A DNA stretch of 64,000 nucleotides from Paenibacillus sp. FSL R10-2734. GTDB taxonomy: Bacteria > Bacillota > Bacilli > Paenibacillales > Paenibacillaceae. Within the stretch, counting starts at the first letter, position 1; every line of letters starts with the position of its first letter. Where the stretch lies: the NCBI RefSeq assembly GCF_037963865.1, contig NZ_CP150170.1, forward strand, positions 7,192,001 to 7,256,000, given 5' to 3'. A program made the translations under genes and the position numbers. Positions 48,529 through 57,792 of the stretch are shown piece by piece. A model generated the notes under the pieces. That model searched no databases. It was not told the origin of the DNA and saw only the letters and a program-made list of their open reading frames with translations.

Positions 48529-48590
48529 TCCATCGTTTAACAGCAAAATGTATAAAACCCTCGATGAATTCATTGATTTAAATCAAAAAA

Positions 48591-48630
48591 ACTCCCTTTT
48601 ATCTGGTATATAACTCAGATAAAAGGGAGT
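48591..48630. terminator. Bidirectional terminator between the esterase and guaA
   Basis: ACTCCCTTTTATCTG and CAGATAAAAGGGAGT pair perfectly around a 10 nt loop, with an A-run on the left and TTTT on the right. It serves the convergent esterase and guaA genes. Confidence 0.93.
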
Positions 48631-48650
48631 TTTCTTCAAATCAATTATTA

Positions 48651-50189
48651 TTATTCCCACTCAATCGTTGCAGGTGGTTTCGAAGTTACATCGTACACGA
48701 TACGGTTTACGTTCTCTACTTCGTTGACGATACGTACAGAGATCTTCTCAAGCACATCCCATGGAATACGTGCCCAGTCAGCAGTCATGCCGTCGATGGA
48801 AGTTACTGCACGGATACCTACGGTGTAGGAATACGTACGAGCATCCCCCATAACACCCACGCTCTTCATGTTAGGTAGGGCAGTGAAGTATTGCCAAATT
48901 TCACGGTCTAATCCCGCTTTAGCAATTTCCTCACGTAGAATATAGTCAGAGTCACGAACGATAGTAAGCTTCTCCTCTGTTACTTCACCCAATACACGGA
49001 TCGCAAGACCCGGACCTGGGAAAGGCTGACGCCAAACGATAGCATGTGGCATTCCTAGCTCTTCACCTAATTTACGAACCTCATCCTTGAACAAGGTATT
49101 TAGAGGCTCGATCAAGCTGAATTTCATATCTTCAGGCAAACCGCCTACATTGTGATGAGATTTAATCGTTTGAGCCGTAGCTGTTCCGCTCTCAACAATA
49201 TCCGTGTACAACGTACCTTGTGCAAGGAACGCGAAATCACCGAGCTTGGCCGACTCTTCGTCAAAGCAATAGATGAATTCATTACCAATGATTTTACGCT
49301 TTTGCTCTGGATCTTCAACGCCTGCAAGCTTGCTCATGAAGCGCTCGCGTGCATCGATTTTCACTACATGAATATCGAATTTACCTACGAAGGTCTCCAT
49401 AACGCTTTCCGCTTCACCTTTACGCAGAAGGCCATGATCAATAAACATACAAGTCAATTGGTCACCGATTGCACGGTGAATCAGCATTGCAACTACGGAA
49501 GAATCTACGCCACCACTAAGTGCGCAGAGTACTTTTTTATCTCCAACTTGGTTACGAATATCTTGAATGGCTTCATCAATAAATGATTCCATCGTCCATT
49601 TGCCGTCGCAACCGCAAACTTGATACAAGAAGTTCGAGATCATCTCATTACCATGTACTGAGTGACGCACTTCTGGGTGGAATTGAACAGCGAACAGCTT
49701 GCGCTCATCATTGCTCATTGCCGCGATTGGAGCACTTTCAGTTCCTGCATCCAGCTTGAATCCTGTTGGAAGTTCAACCACATGGTCACCATGGCTCATC
49801 CATACGGTCTGGCGGCTTTCTAGCCCAGCCACTAGTGCAGTTCCTTGTTCAAAGTCAATATCGGCTTTGCCGTATTCACGTTTAGCGGAGCGTTCCACTT
49901 TACCATCAAGCTGATGAGCCATCAGCTGCATACCGTAGCAAATACCGAAGATCGGTACTCCTAGATCATAAATGGCTGGGTCCACATGTGGAGCATCTTC
50001 AGCATATACACTGCTTGGACCGCCAGAGAAGACAATCCCTTTAGGTGCAAGTGCTTTGATCTTGTCTACTGGCGTATTGTACGGCAAAAGTTCGCTGTAT
50101 ACTCCTAGGTCCCGAATTCTGCGCGCGATAAGTTGGTTGTATTGTCCCCCGAAATCGAGAACGACGATAATTTCATTTGGCTTATTCAT
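48651..50189 (-). CDS. guaA: GMP synthase (glutamine-hydrolysing)
   Basis: GuaA aminates XMP to GMP. The 512-residue enzyme has a class I glutaminase domain (VVLDFGGQYNQLIARR; nucleophile Cys in FGICYGMQLM; VQFHPEVRHS), then the ATP pyrophosphatase P-loop VLCALSGGVDSSVVAM near residue 230, and the C-terminal dimerisation domain ending TSKPPATIEWE. The ATG at 50,189 follows GGGAGG; a longer upstream frame is spurious. A good sigma-A promoter lies upstream. The 3' end is a known insertion hotspot in many bacteria, and a relic of it lies at 40,050. Confidence 0.98.
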   Translation of the reverse strand: MNKPNEIIVVLDFGGQYNQLIARRIRDLGVYSELLPYNTPVDKIKALAPKGIVFSGGPSSVYAEDAPHVDPAIYDLGVPIFGICYGMQLMAHQLDGKVERSAKREYGKADIDFEQGTALVAGLESRQTVWMSHGDHVVELPTGFKLDAGTESAPIAAMSNDERKLFAVQFHPEVRHSVHGNEMISNFLYQVCGCDGKWTMESFIDEAIQDIRNQVGDKKVLCALSGGVDSSVVAMLIHRAIGDQLTCMFIDHGLLRKGEAESVMETFVGKFDIHVVKIDARERFMSKLAGVEDPEQKRKIIGNEFIYCFDEESAKLGDFAFLAQGTLYTDIVESGTATAQTIKSHHNVGGLPEDMKFSLIEPLNTLFKDEVRKLGEELGMPHAIVWRQPFPGPGLAIRVLGEVTEEKLTIVRDSDYILREEIAKAGLDREIWQYFTALPNMKSVGVMGDARTYSYTVGIRAVTSIDGMTADWARIPWDVLEKISVRIVNEVENVNRIVYDVTSKPPATIEWE

Positions 50190-50216
50190 TACGAGCCTCC
50201 CTTGATTATTGGATTC

Positions 50217-50246
50217 ATTATACTCATGGTTAATTCTCATCGTCAA
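50217..50246 (-). promoter_or_regulatory. Sigma-A promoter of guaA
   Basis: TTGACG (50,241-50,246) and TATAAT (50,217-50,222) are 18 bp apart on the minus strand, about 30 bp before the start codon. I found no PurR box or purine aptamer here. Confidence 0.75.
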
Positions 50247-50349
50247 GGAAAGGAGAACACACTTCTCATAATAGGAGAGAGCTAAACTTAATGAAGTACA
50301 TTCCTTTCCATGTAAGGAATTGTATAGCATCTACAGCTAATCTCGCCGA

Positions 50350-52707
50350 TTAAGTTACCCGGAAGGTGATAATCAGGCATTCACGTATAAACGCGGCTGC
50401 ATCAGATGTAGCGAGCCCGCTGATCTCAGCTGGTGATGCTGGTGATGCAGAGAATGTAGGAATTTCAGACATTGCAGGTATTTCGTTCGCGGGTTCCACC
50501 GCGACGATTGCTGAAGGCGCGGGCGCGTACGCCAGGGTCTCCCACTGGCGTACGAACTGCCGGACGGCTTCGCTTAGTCCGGCGTCGTAAATCTGCAGGG
50601 AGTCCACATACTCCCTGCCAGTGACACCGGGCGGCGGCGGTCCAAACCGCTCCGCCAGCCCGTGCCAAGCTAGAGAGGCAGCGCGCAGCTGCCTCTCGCG
50701 GCTCATGATGCTGGCGCTGCGCGCTGCCAGCAGCAGAGCCAGGCTACGCCGCCAGCGCCAAGCGGCGGCGGGAAGCAGCGCCGCGGCAGCGAGCGGCGCT
50801 GCATTGGACCCGCCCGCCAGCGGCAGGGCGGGAAGGTCCGCGCTTCGCGCAGCTTGCGGCGCGAGCGAGGCTGCCGCAGGCAGCGCCGACGCGGCGAAGC
50901 CGGCGGTAAGCGCTGGGCCCGGCGTTGGGTCGAAGGGGACCCAACCGGCGCCGGCGAAATAGACCTCCACCCAAGCATGGGCATCGCCCTGGGTGACTAG
51001 ATACTTCGCCGGCATAGTATCGTCCTGCAAGGTCCCAGGCCCGTAGCCTTGGACATAACGAGCAGGAATACCTGCACTGCGCAGCAGTATGGTCATAGTC
51101 GTTGCAAAATGTACACAGTAGCCCTGTTTCTCCTCAAATAAAAAGTGATCGACAAAATCAGATCCGGATGGTGGAACCGTTGTGTTCAACGTGTAGGAAT
51201 ATCCATTTTGTAAGTAATCCTTAATGGCCGTTACGGAGTCATAGCGGTTACCAGATGAAGCGGTAAGCTTCTCTGCCAGCTCTCTCACTCGTACGGGTAA
51301 CAAATCTGGCAATTGCAAATACTTGCCCTTAATTTCCTGTGGATCGCTACTAATTAAACCACGAAGCAGCACAGGATCACTTTCAGGAAGTAAGGATTCC
51401 ACTGTATATTCTGTAATTCGTGCAGAGCCTATCGAATCAGGCAGACGAAAACTTTCTCTGTCCATGTTAGCCAGAACATATCCCAGTTTACTGCCGTTCA
51501 AGAGTCCGATCGACTCAACATCCGTTATTATTCCCGCATTGAATAAAGGAATTCCTCCAGAAGAAGGGGTTGAAAATTGTATCCGCTGTTGAAGTGTCCG
51601 GTTCCTCGCTTCACCGCTTAACGTCGATCGAAGATTCTTTGGAATGCCGGACAGATTTAGTGGCATAAACTCTTCGCCCCCCCTGATCCAGCGTCGTCCA
51701 TCATAGTAAGCGATGCTCTCACCTCTCCAATATGTACGCTCGCTTGTAATCGCGGTAAAGACAGGATCAGTATTTCGGGACAACGGGGCACCGAGTTCAC
51801 CGTCATTCGTACTATACCCTGTTGTTCCTGAAGAATTAGACCCCTTATCTTCCGGCAAATGCCCTGACGCCCATAACTGCAGCTTCTGGAATTCCGATTG
51901 CAGTGCAAGCTCGCTGGCTGGTCTCGCTCCAAATAGCTGCCCACCGAACCATGCCGTTATCATCACGACTATGGCTGCTGCCAAAGTCAGCGCTCCCCAA
52001 CGCGCATAAGGCAATGAAGTAACACCCTCACGCTCTCGAAGACGCAGCAGACCACTCATCGCCTGCATCCAAAAGATAAGACCCATAGATATCACAATAT
52101 CCATCGTGGTATTGACATCAAAGCCCATATCCAAGACCAGCAAGTAAATGATTGTAACTGTTGTGAATAGGACCGTACTTCCTCGGAAGAGTGCAAGCTG
52201 CTGTACTGAGGAAACCAATAGTCCCCAGCCTACAATCAATATCAAAAGCCTGCTGATCTCACTTAACTGAGAGACCTGCCCAGAGAGAAGCAGCATGATA
52301 TCATTCGGAATACCTGTCGCATAAATCCCTAACCATCCAATGCCTTCGCCTTCACTGCATAAGTAAAGCCACGCTGTGGCAATGATAAGAAATTGGATAC
52401 TTAGCAGTAACCACCCCTGAATCTGAAATATCCCCCATAGCAGTAACACTGCCGCCAATATCATTAGCACTTGTAGCATCTTAGCGGTATCTTCCAATAA
52501 TGCAGACCTATATAAAGGGAGTAACCATTCAACGAATAACCCCATAATGGCCAAAGAGAACAGTAAACGATAGTACAGAGGCACTTTTCTCTGCTTACCG
52601 GCATGACTGTTCTCCATTTGCCCCAAATTAAACTGAAAGCCATTCATAGGGCGTTCTATATCACCCGGTGTTCCCTTAACGTAGCGTTGGTTTTCCGGAC
52701 GATTCAT
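50350..52707 (-). CDS. TgpA-type membrane transglutaminase-like protein
   Basis: The 785-residue protein has about seven N-terminal helices (residues 40-260), an extracytoplasmic transglutaminase-like domain with Cys in EEKQGYCVHFATTM, His in GDAHAWVEVYF and Asp in VPFDPTPGP, then a last helix and a cytoplasmic DUF4129-like tail. Between the catalytic domain and the last helix is an Ala/Pro-rich linker whose DNA (about 50,500-50,960) is far richer in GC than the surroundings. It overlaps the DUF58 gene by 32 nt, the usual partner. The function of the pair is unknown. A GGAGG site precedes the ATG. Confidence 0.9.
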   Translation of the reverse strand: MNRPENQRYVKGTPGDIERPMNGFQFNLGQMENSHAGKQRKVPLYYRLLFSLAIMGLFVEWLLPLYRSALLEDTAKMLQVLMILAAVLLLWGIFQIQGWLLLSIQFLIIATAWLYLCSEGEGIGWLGIYATGIPNDIMLLLSGQVSQLSEISRLLILIVGWGLLVSSVQQLALFRGSTVLFTTVTIIYLLVLDMGFDVNTTMDIVISMGLIFWMQAMSGLLRLREREGVTSLPYARWGALTLAAAIVVMITAWFGGQLFGARPASELALQSEFQKLQLWASGHLPEDKGSNSSGTTGYSTNDGELGAPLSRNTDPVFTAITSERTYWRGESIAYYDGRRWIRGGEEFMPLNLSGIPKNLRSTLSGEARNRTLQQRIQFSTPSSGGIPLFNAGIITDVESIGLLNGSKLGYVLANMDRESFRLPDSIGSARITEYTVESLLPESDPVLLRGLISSDPQEIKGKYLQLPDLLPVRVRELAEKLTASSGNRYDSVTAIKDYLQNGYSYTLNTTVPPSGSDFVDHFLFEEKQGYCVHFATTMTILLRSAGIPARYVQGYGPGTLQDDTMPAKYLVTQGDAHAWVEVYFAGAGWVPFDPTPGPALTAGFAASALPAAASLAPQAARSADLPALPLAGGSNAAPLAAAALLPAAAWRWRRSLALLLAARSASIMSRERQLRAASLAWHGLAERFGPPPPGVTGREYVDSLQIYDAGLSEAVRQFVRQWETLAYAPAPSAIVAVEPANEIPAMSEIPTFSASPASPAEISGLATSDAAAFIRECLIITFRVT

Positions 52708-54106
52708 GGTACTCTACCTCCCTGAACCTGAATGCTGGCAATGCATCATCCAGACAAAACATTCGTGCTCCGAGACGAGCTAAACTGTCCCCTACAGTTC
52801 CCCTTACAGGCTGTCGAGTCTCCAATACTTTAGCCCCCCCTTGCAACGGTGCCGATTGGTCCCAAGCATAATAAAGTTCAACCTTCACACCCTGCACCAA
52901 GAACTTGGCAATGACCTTGGCAGATTCCTCCTCTAATCGTCCCGTAATGATGGCTACTGTCATCCCCGGAATCCACCCTCGGGAAGCATCCTCTAGTAAC
53001 CTCGACAGGTTTCTAGTTCCATCCGGAGAAATTTCAGTAAGAATGTCCAGCACTCTCCCTGGGATTTTACCCAGCCCTTCATGTCTAGCCATCCCTTCTG
53101 GCCAACCGCCGCTAAACAACTGAACATAAGCACCTGAGCGCTCAGCGAATAACATCAGCCCCATCGCTGTCGACACCGCTTTCTCAAATGCCGAAGGCGA
53201 ATCATCTCGGTTTCCACGAGGTTTAAGAGCATCTGTAGGAACCTCGAAGCTGAGTGAATCATTGGCCAACACGATACAGGTCATCCTTGCCTTTTCCCGC
53301 TCCGGAACTTTACTCTGAAGCGCTCCCGTTCGTGCACTATTCTTCCAATGAATTCGGCTAAGTGGATCCCCTGGCTCATACTCCCTTGATTCCAAAGCCT
53401 CATCACTGATGCTTCTTCCCCGTCTAGAGTACATGGTGTCTCCCGTCATAAAACCGCTATCTGGCACAGTTCCACCAAAGTATAAAGGGGCTGGCAGCAC
53501 TTTAAAGCTCTGACCTTCATCCGGTTCAGATCTACCCGTGAACCAACCTGGGAAGTCACCCCAAGTTACTCTACAGCCCAGCAAATGATGATTCCCGCGG
53601 GATATATTTTCAATGGTGTATGTGTATGAAAAAGAACGTTTGAATCCAGGGAAAATCAGCTTTTGATAATGGCTGTCACCCCAATAATCGGCAATGGTCA
53701 TCCAAGGAAGTGGCAACCGAGAAGAAAAACTCAGCTGAACCTTCACCTGAAGTGTATTTCCGGCCATCGGTCTTGCAGGGGCAATCGTACGAACTAGCTT
53801 TATGGCCCGCGGACCGGAGAGCTGAAGCACAAGTCCACCAAGCATAATCACTCCAATAACAATCAGGAGAAACAGCAAAGACTGGCCTCCTCGCCAAGCA
53901 TATAAAGCACCAATAATTCCAGCCACAGTTAGCATCCTTAACCATTCCATCAGAGCACTTCGGCTACGCGGATAAGAGAAGCTTTTGACACTTCCGGCAT
54001 CTTTCTTCTGTTGATCAATTAGTGATGAAGAGGACAATGGAACACCCATCCTTTGGTCATAGACTTGTTCCCAGCTCAGGAACTTATTACTATCTATTCT
54101 TCCCAT
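52676..54106 (-). CDS. DUF58 domain-containing membrane protein
   Basis: The 476-residue protein has two membrane helices near residues 58-95, followed by a beta-rich extracytoplasmic part and the DUF58 core with EYEPGDPLSRIHWKNSARTGAL, the family signature, near residue 245. The end resembles a von Willebrand A fold. Such proteins normally sit between a MoxR AAA ATPase and a TgpA transglutaminase; here TgpA is coupled downstream but no MoxR gene is seen upstream. The ATG at 54,106 lacks a clear ribosome binding site. Confidence 0.9.
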   Translation of the reverse strand: MGRIDSNKFLSWEQVYDQRMGVPLSSSSLIDQQKKDAGSVKSFSYPRSRSALMEWLRMLTVAGIIGALYAWRGGQSLLFLLIVIGVIMLGGLVLQLSGPRAIKLVRTIAPARPMAGNTLQVKVQLSFSSRLPLPWMTIADYWGDSHYQKLIFPGFKRSFSYTYTIENISRGNHHLLGCRVTWGDFPGWFTGRSEPDEGQSFKVLPAPLYFGGTVPDSGFMTGDTMYSRRGRSISDEALESREYEPGDPLSRIHWKNSARTGALQSKVPEREKARMTCIVLANDSLSFEVPTDALKPRGNRDDSPSAFEKAVSTAMGLMLFAERSGAYVQLFSGGWPEGMARHEGLGKIPGRVLDILTEISPDGTRNLSRLLEDASRGWIPGMTVAIITGRLEEESAKVIAKFLVQGVKVELYYAWDQSAPLQGGAKVLETRQPVRGTVGDSLARLGARMFCLDDALPAFRFREVEYHESSGKPTLR

Positions 54107-54164
54107 GAAAAAGGGTGCCCAGACATTTGTTTTTTCTTTTTACTAGACAGCCTCAGCTCTTCTT

Positions 54165-55577
54165 TCAGAACGTTTTCACACGGCGTTCCACTTCAGTAAC
54201 GCTTATATTAAGTGGAGGATGACCTGCTGTCTCAAGTAAATCCCGTAGCGAAACCCAGATCGATCCACCAATCATTTCTACCCTCGCGTCGATTGTCTTT
54301 TGAACGTTATCAGGAAGGTTTAGAATCAGATCCTTGTTCGCCACATCTGCGACGATATCTTTTCCGTTCCAAGTAATTTTTCCACTTCGACTGTCCGCAT
54401 CCCAGCTAACTTGTCCGCCAAGCCGTTCAATCACAGCACGGAGCGGAACCATATACTGTCCATTTCGTACGGAATATTCCCCAGGATTCAGCTTTGTTTC
54501 CAGCTTTCCAACCTCCAGAACCAGTGGCTTTCCGGCCGTAAACAGCTCCGCATTTGGTGTGATATTTGATGCGATCCAAGCCTCCGAAGGCTTTACTCTC
54601 TCTAAATTACTGGCTTTTGAAGAGACTCTGAACTGCACAGGTTCAACCGTTTCATCTAATATGCCAAAATCGTATCCAGCAGCCTTATAGCGTGCAATAA
54701 TGTCCGGCAGCGCTTTGACGCTCTCTTGATGACCGCCTCCATCATGCAGCAGCAGAATAACCTGAGAAGACTTCAAATCTGTTGTCGATTCCTTCAAGAT
54801 CTCTGAGGCCGGCACTCCTTTCCGTTTGGAATCGCCGCTATCCACTGTCCAATCCATAACCTTATAACCTGCTTGCTTCAGTAAATTGAAATAGGTATTA
54901 TCAAAATGATCATAGGTTCCCCCTGGGGCGCGAATAAGCTGCGGACGATCCCCTGTGATCCCCTGAACAATTTCTTCAGTCTTTTTAATTTGTCTCCAAA
55001 ATTCTGTGAATCCACTATATAAATCATGGTAATTATGATTATAGGTATGATTGCCAATGGCATGGCCCTGTTCCCAAATAGAGTCGATGAGCTCAGGATG
55101 GCTTTTCGCTTGGTTACCAAGGACGAAAAAGGTCGCCTTCACACCTTCCTGCTGTAAAATTTCAAGTACATTGAAGGTGTTCTCGCTAGGTCCGTCGTCA
55201 AATGTAATATAGACTGTTTTCTTAGCTTTCTTTGCAGCTGTAATTGCAGAACTCGTTGTTGAAACCTTGGATATTTTCTCTACCCCACTTGCTTGGGGGC
55301 TTTGAGTCACAGTGAGGGCTGCACTAGAAGAGGAGTGAACTTCCGGAGATTCGGAAGCGAGTGGTTCTGCTGCAGAGGGCAAATCTTGCATCGCCGCTGC
55401 GGTAAGCTTATTCTTAACAGATACAGACTCTGCGCTAGCGGGCTGCAATGATCGGAGCTCCCATGAATTTATATTTTTCCCTATGCTCCATCCGAGCATG
55501 ACGATAAATATTACAACCATAACGAGCAATCCGCTTATCAACTTTCGGCGGCTATGAATACTTTTGTTACTCTTCAT
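54165..55577 (-). CDS. Membrane-anchored polysaccharide deacetylase with stalk domain
   Basis: The 470-residue protein has an N-terminal anchor (KLISGLLVMVVIFIVMLGW), a Ser-rich linker and a NodB deacetylase domain (about 125-325): YITFDDGPSENTF with the catalytic Asp pair, IGNHTYNHNYHDL with the zinc His residues, RAPGGTYDHF and VILLLHDGGGH. The C-terminal 110 residues are a copper-amine-oxidase-type stalk domain (YMVPLRAVIERLGGQVSWD). It probably deacetylates peptidoglycan or another surface glycan. The ATG at 55,577 has a GGAGG site 8 nt upstream. Confidence 0.93.
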   Translation of the reverse strand: MKSNKSIHSRRKLISGLLVMVVIFIVMLGWSIGKNINSWELRSLQPASAESVSVKNKLTAAAMQDLPSAAEPLASESPEVHSSSSAALTVTQSPQASGVEKISKVSTTSSAITAAKKAKKTVYITFDDGPSENTFNVLEILQQEGVKATFFVLGNQAKSHPELIDSIWEQGHAIGNHTYNHNYHDLYSGFTEFWRQIKKTEEIVQGITGDRPQLIRAPGGTYDHFDNTYFNLLKQAGYKVMDWTVDSGDSKRKGVPASEILKESTTDLKSSQVILLLHDGGGHQESVKALPDIIARYKAAGYDFGILDETVEPVQFRVSSKASNLERVKPSEAWIASNITPNAELFTAGKPLVLEVGKLETKLNPGEYSVRNGQYMVPLRAVIERLGGQVSWDADSRSGKITWNGKDIVADVANKDLILNLPDNVQKTIDARVEMIGGSIWVSLRDLLETAGHPPLNISVTEVERRVKTF

Positions 55578-55684
55578 CTTCTCTACCTCCAGCATTCTAT
55601 TGGCCTAAAAGCCATTTGGTAGATTGTATGAAGACAAGCTGTAAAATAGAATAAAACAACTGCCTCTTGGAGAGTGACAATCTT

Positions 55685-56353
55685 ATGGAAATGCTGAGCT
55701 TTATACAAGAATTATTCACTAAATATGGATATGGCGTATTATTCTTCGGATTATTTCTCGAGTTCGTTGCCTTACCCTTTCCCGGCGAGACCACTATGGC
55801 GTTTGCCGGATTCCTTTCCTATACCGGAAAGCTTGATTTCTTTACGCTAATTGTAGTTGCTCTTGCAGGCACCACAGCTGGGATGACCCTCACCTATTTT
55901 GTCGGATTAAAAGCCGGAATGCCCTTTATCCAGCGATATGGCAAGTGGTTTCTATTCTCACCTACTAAGCTTGAGAAAACACAGAAGTGGTTTGAGAGAT
56001 ATGGTAGCATTCTTATTTTTATCGGTTATTTCATTCCAGGGGTACGTCACTTTACCGGCTATTTTGCTGGCATTATCGCGCTTCCCTTCCGTAAATTCGC
56101 CCTATATGCATATAGTGGAGCCGTATTCTGGGTAGTGCTGTTTCTTGGGATCGGAAGGGTGTTTGGTCCACAGTGGATGGGCATCTTCCATTTGTTCGAA
56201 TTATATGCGCTGCGGATTATCTCCGGTGGTGCAGTACTAGCAGCTCTTGTGATCATTTACCGTTACCGTAAAAGTATCCGTGCCCGTCTCTTCCCTCGCA
56301 AAGCTGCCATAAAGATTCAAGCACAGGTTAAAAAACCTTCCAAGGGGCGGTGA
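55685..56353 (+). CDS. DedA family membrane protein
   Basis: The 222-residue protein has the DedA/SNARE-associated plan with ALPFPGETTMAFAGFLSYTG near residue 32 and YFIPGVRHFTGYFAGI near 115, the conserved loops of the family. DedA proteins are polyprenyl-phosphate or phospholipid flippases needed for membrane homeostasis. The ATG at 55,685 follows GGAGAG. Its last codons form part of a terminator hairpin. Confidence 0.92.
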   Translation: MEMLSFIQELFTKYGYGVLFFGLFLEFVALPFPGETTMAFAGFLSYTGKLDFFTLIVVALAGTTAGMTLTYFVGLKAGMPFIQRYGKWFLFSPTKLEKTQKWFERYGSILIFIGYFIPGVRHFTGYFAGIIALPFRKFALYAYSGAVFWVVLFLGIGRVFGPQWMGIFHLFELYALRIISGGAVLAALVIIYRYRKSIRARLFPRKAAIKIQAQVKKPSKGR

Positions 56354-56369
56354 AGTCACCGCTCTTTTT
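56347..56369 (+). terminator. Terminator overlapping the DedA stop codon
   Basis: GCGGTG-AAGT-CACCGC with TCTTTTT after it; the stop codon TGA of the DedA gene lies inside the left arm and loop. Confidence 0.85.
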
Positions 56370-57642
56370 AAAAATTCTGAAGTCCTTTCTTCTTGCTGCG
56401 TACCAACGCATACCCTGCCAGCAATATTGCAATTCCGGAAAACCCAGCTCCCCCAGCAAAGCCCAGCGCCCGAGGCTCCACCCATTCTAATAACCACCCC
56501 GCGAGCAGCATAGATAACCCAAGCAACGAATTCCCTACTGCTGACAGGAGTCCAAAAATAACAGGTTGCATAGTGGAAGGCGTCTCGCGCATAACTAGTG
56601 TATCCAGACAAGCATTTCCCGTCCCTCCGGCAAAAGACAACAGAATGTATAATATAAACGCGATCACAAAATGATTGCTAACACTGATGCCCATCAGCAG
56701 TAATCCTTCAATCATGAGGCCAATTATAGCTACAGCCAGCAGCCCTCTTTTTACATATCGTCCGGCAAAAAAACTGAGACTAAGCCCGATGCCAAGCGCT
56801 GCATAAAAAGCCCCTACGCCAATATCCCCCGCTTGAAATTCCTGTACTGCATATACACTAATCAGCACATTATCCAGACCATTCAGCATTGGAACAAGCA
56901 GTTCATACCCGAAAATAACCTGTAATGTTATACTCCCGCTAATTACAATCCCGAGCGCCCGCAATCGGCCTGCCTTTTGCTGTCGGTTCACTTTTACTTT
57001 GTGTTCATTTGAAGAATCTATATCTCTATGATCTTCGGTCATTCTATCAACCTTCTGCGAGAAGTCGATCCCGTAAATGAATAACGCCGCGATTAGAAAA
57101 GATAGTGCATTCATAATGAACGCTGCCTCTGGGCCAAACCACATGGAGACCACACCACCGCTAAACGCACCGACTATAAGTACACAGCCACTCATAAGCT
57201 GCTCCAGCCCGTTGACGGTCAGCAGAGAATCTTTGTTCACCAACAAGGGGATTGAAGATTTACGAATAGGGCTGTAAATCGCTTCCCCCGCCGCCAGCAA
57301 AAAACTCGCCGTATATAGCAGCCACAGCTTATCTTCTCCATCGACCCACAAAAAGGCTAGCGCTACCGGAACCCTCATCATATCCGTGGCAATCATGATA
57401 TATTTGCGTGGAAATTTGCTGCCTAGTATTCCCCCAAGCGGTGCCAGAAACAAATAAGGTAACAGCCGCACACCTAGCGAAATTCCCACCGCCATCCCTG
57501 ATCCTGTTAATTGCAGAACCAACGCCAGAACAGCTATCCCGGTAAAACGATCTCCTATTCCATTGATTAGTCCAGCTGTAAATAGACGTGAATATCCCTT
57601 TTGACCTTTAAAAATCGCAATGGCTGATTGATTACCTATCAT
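56368..57642 (-). CDS. Major facilitator superfamily transporter
   Basis: The 424-residue protein with about twelve helices starts FKGQKGYSRLFTAGLINGIG, has GSKFPRKYIMIATD between helices 2 and 3, and has a charged central loop (VDRMTEDHRDIDSSNEHKVK). It resembles efflux-type MFS proteins of the MdtG/enterobactin-exporter group; the substrate is unknown. The ATG at 57,642 has GAGG upstream. It is divergent from a WYL regulator and probably controlled by it. Confidence 0.87.
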   Translation of the reverse strand: MIGNQSAIAIFKGQKGYSRLFTAGLINGIGDRFTGIAVLALVLQLTGSGMAVGISLGVRLLPYLFLAPLGGILGSKFPRKYIMIATDMMRVPVALAFLWVDGEDKLWLLYTASFLLAAGEAIYSPIRKSSIPLLVNKDSLLTVNGLEQLMSGCVLIVGAFSGGVVSMWFGPEAAFIMNALSFLIAALFIYGIDFSQKVDRMTEDHRDIDSSNEHKVKVNRQQKAGRLRALGIVISGSITLQVIFGYELLVPMLNGLDNVLISVYAVQEFQAGDIGVGAFYAALGIGLSLSFFAGRYVKRGLLAVAIIGLMIEGLLLMGISVSNHFVIAFILYILLSFAGGTGNACLDTLVMRETPSTMQPVIFGLLSAVGNSLLGLSMLLAGWLLEWVEPRALGFAGGAGFSGIAILLAGYALVRSKKKGLQNF

Positions 57643-57792
57643 TGTAAACCTCAACTTTCTATTTATATAAACATCTAATTAGATATTAATCGAATTATTA
57701 ATTTGTGACAATGCTTTATTTCCAAGGATTTGCTAAGATGTAGTACATCATCATTACATAACGAAATTATCCGAAAAGGAGGGCTCTGCCTT

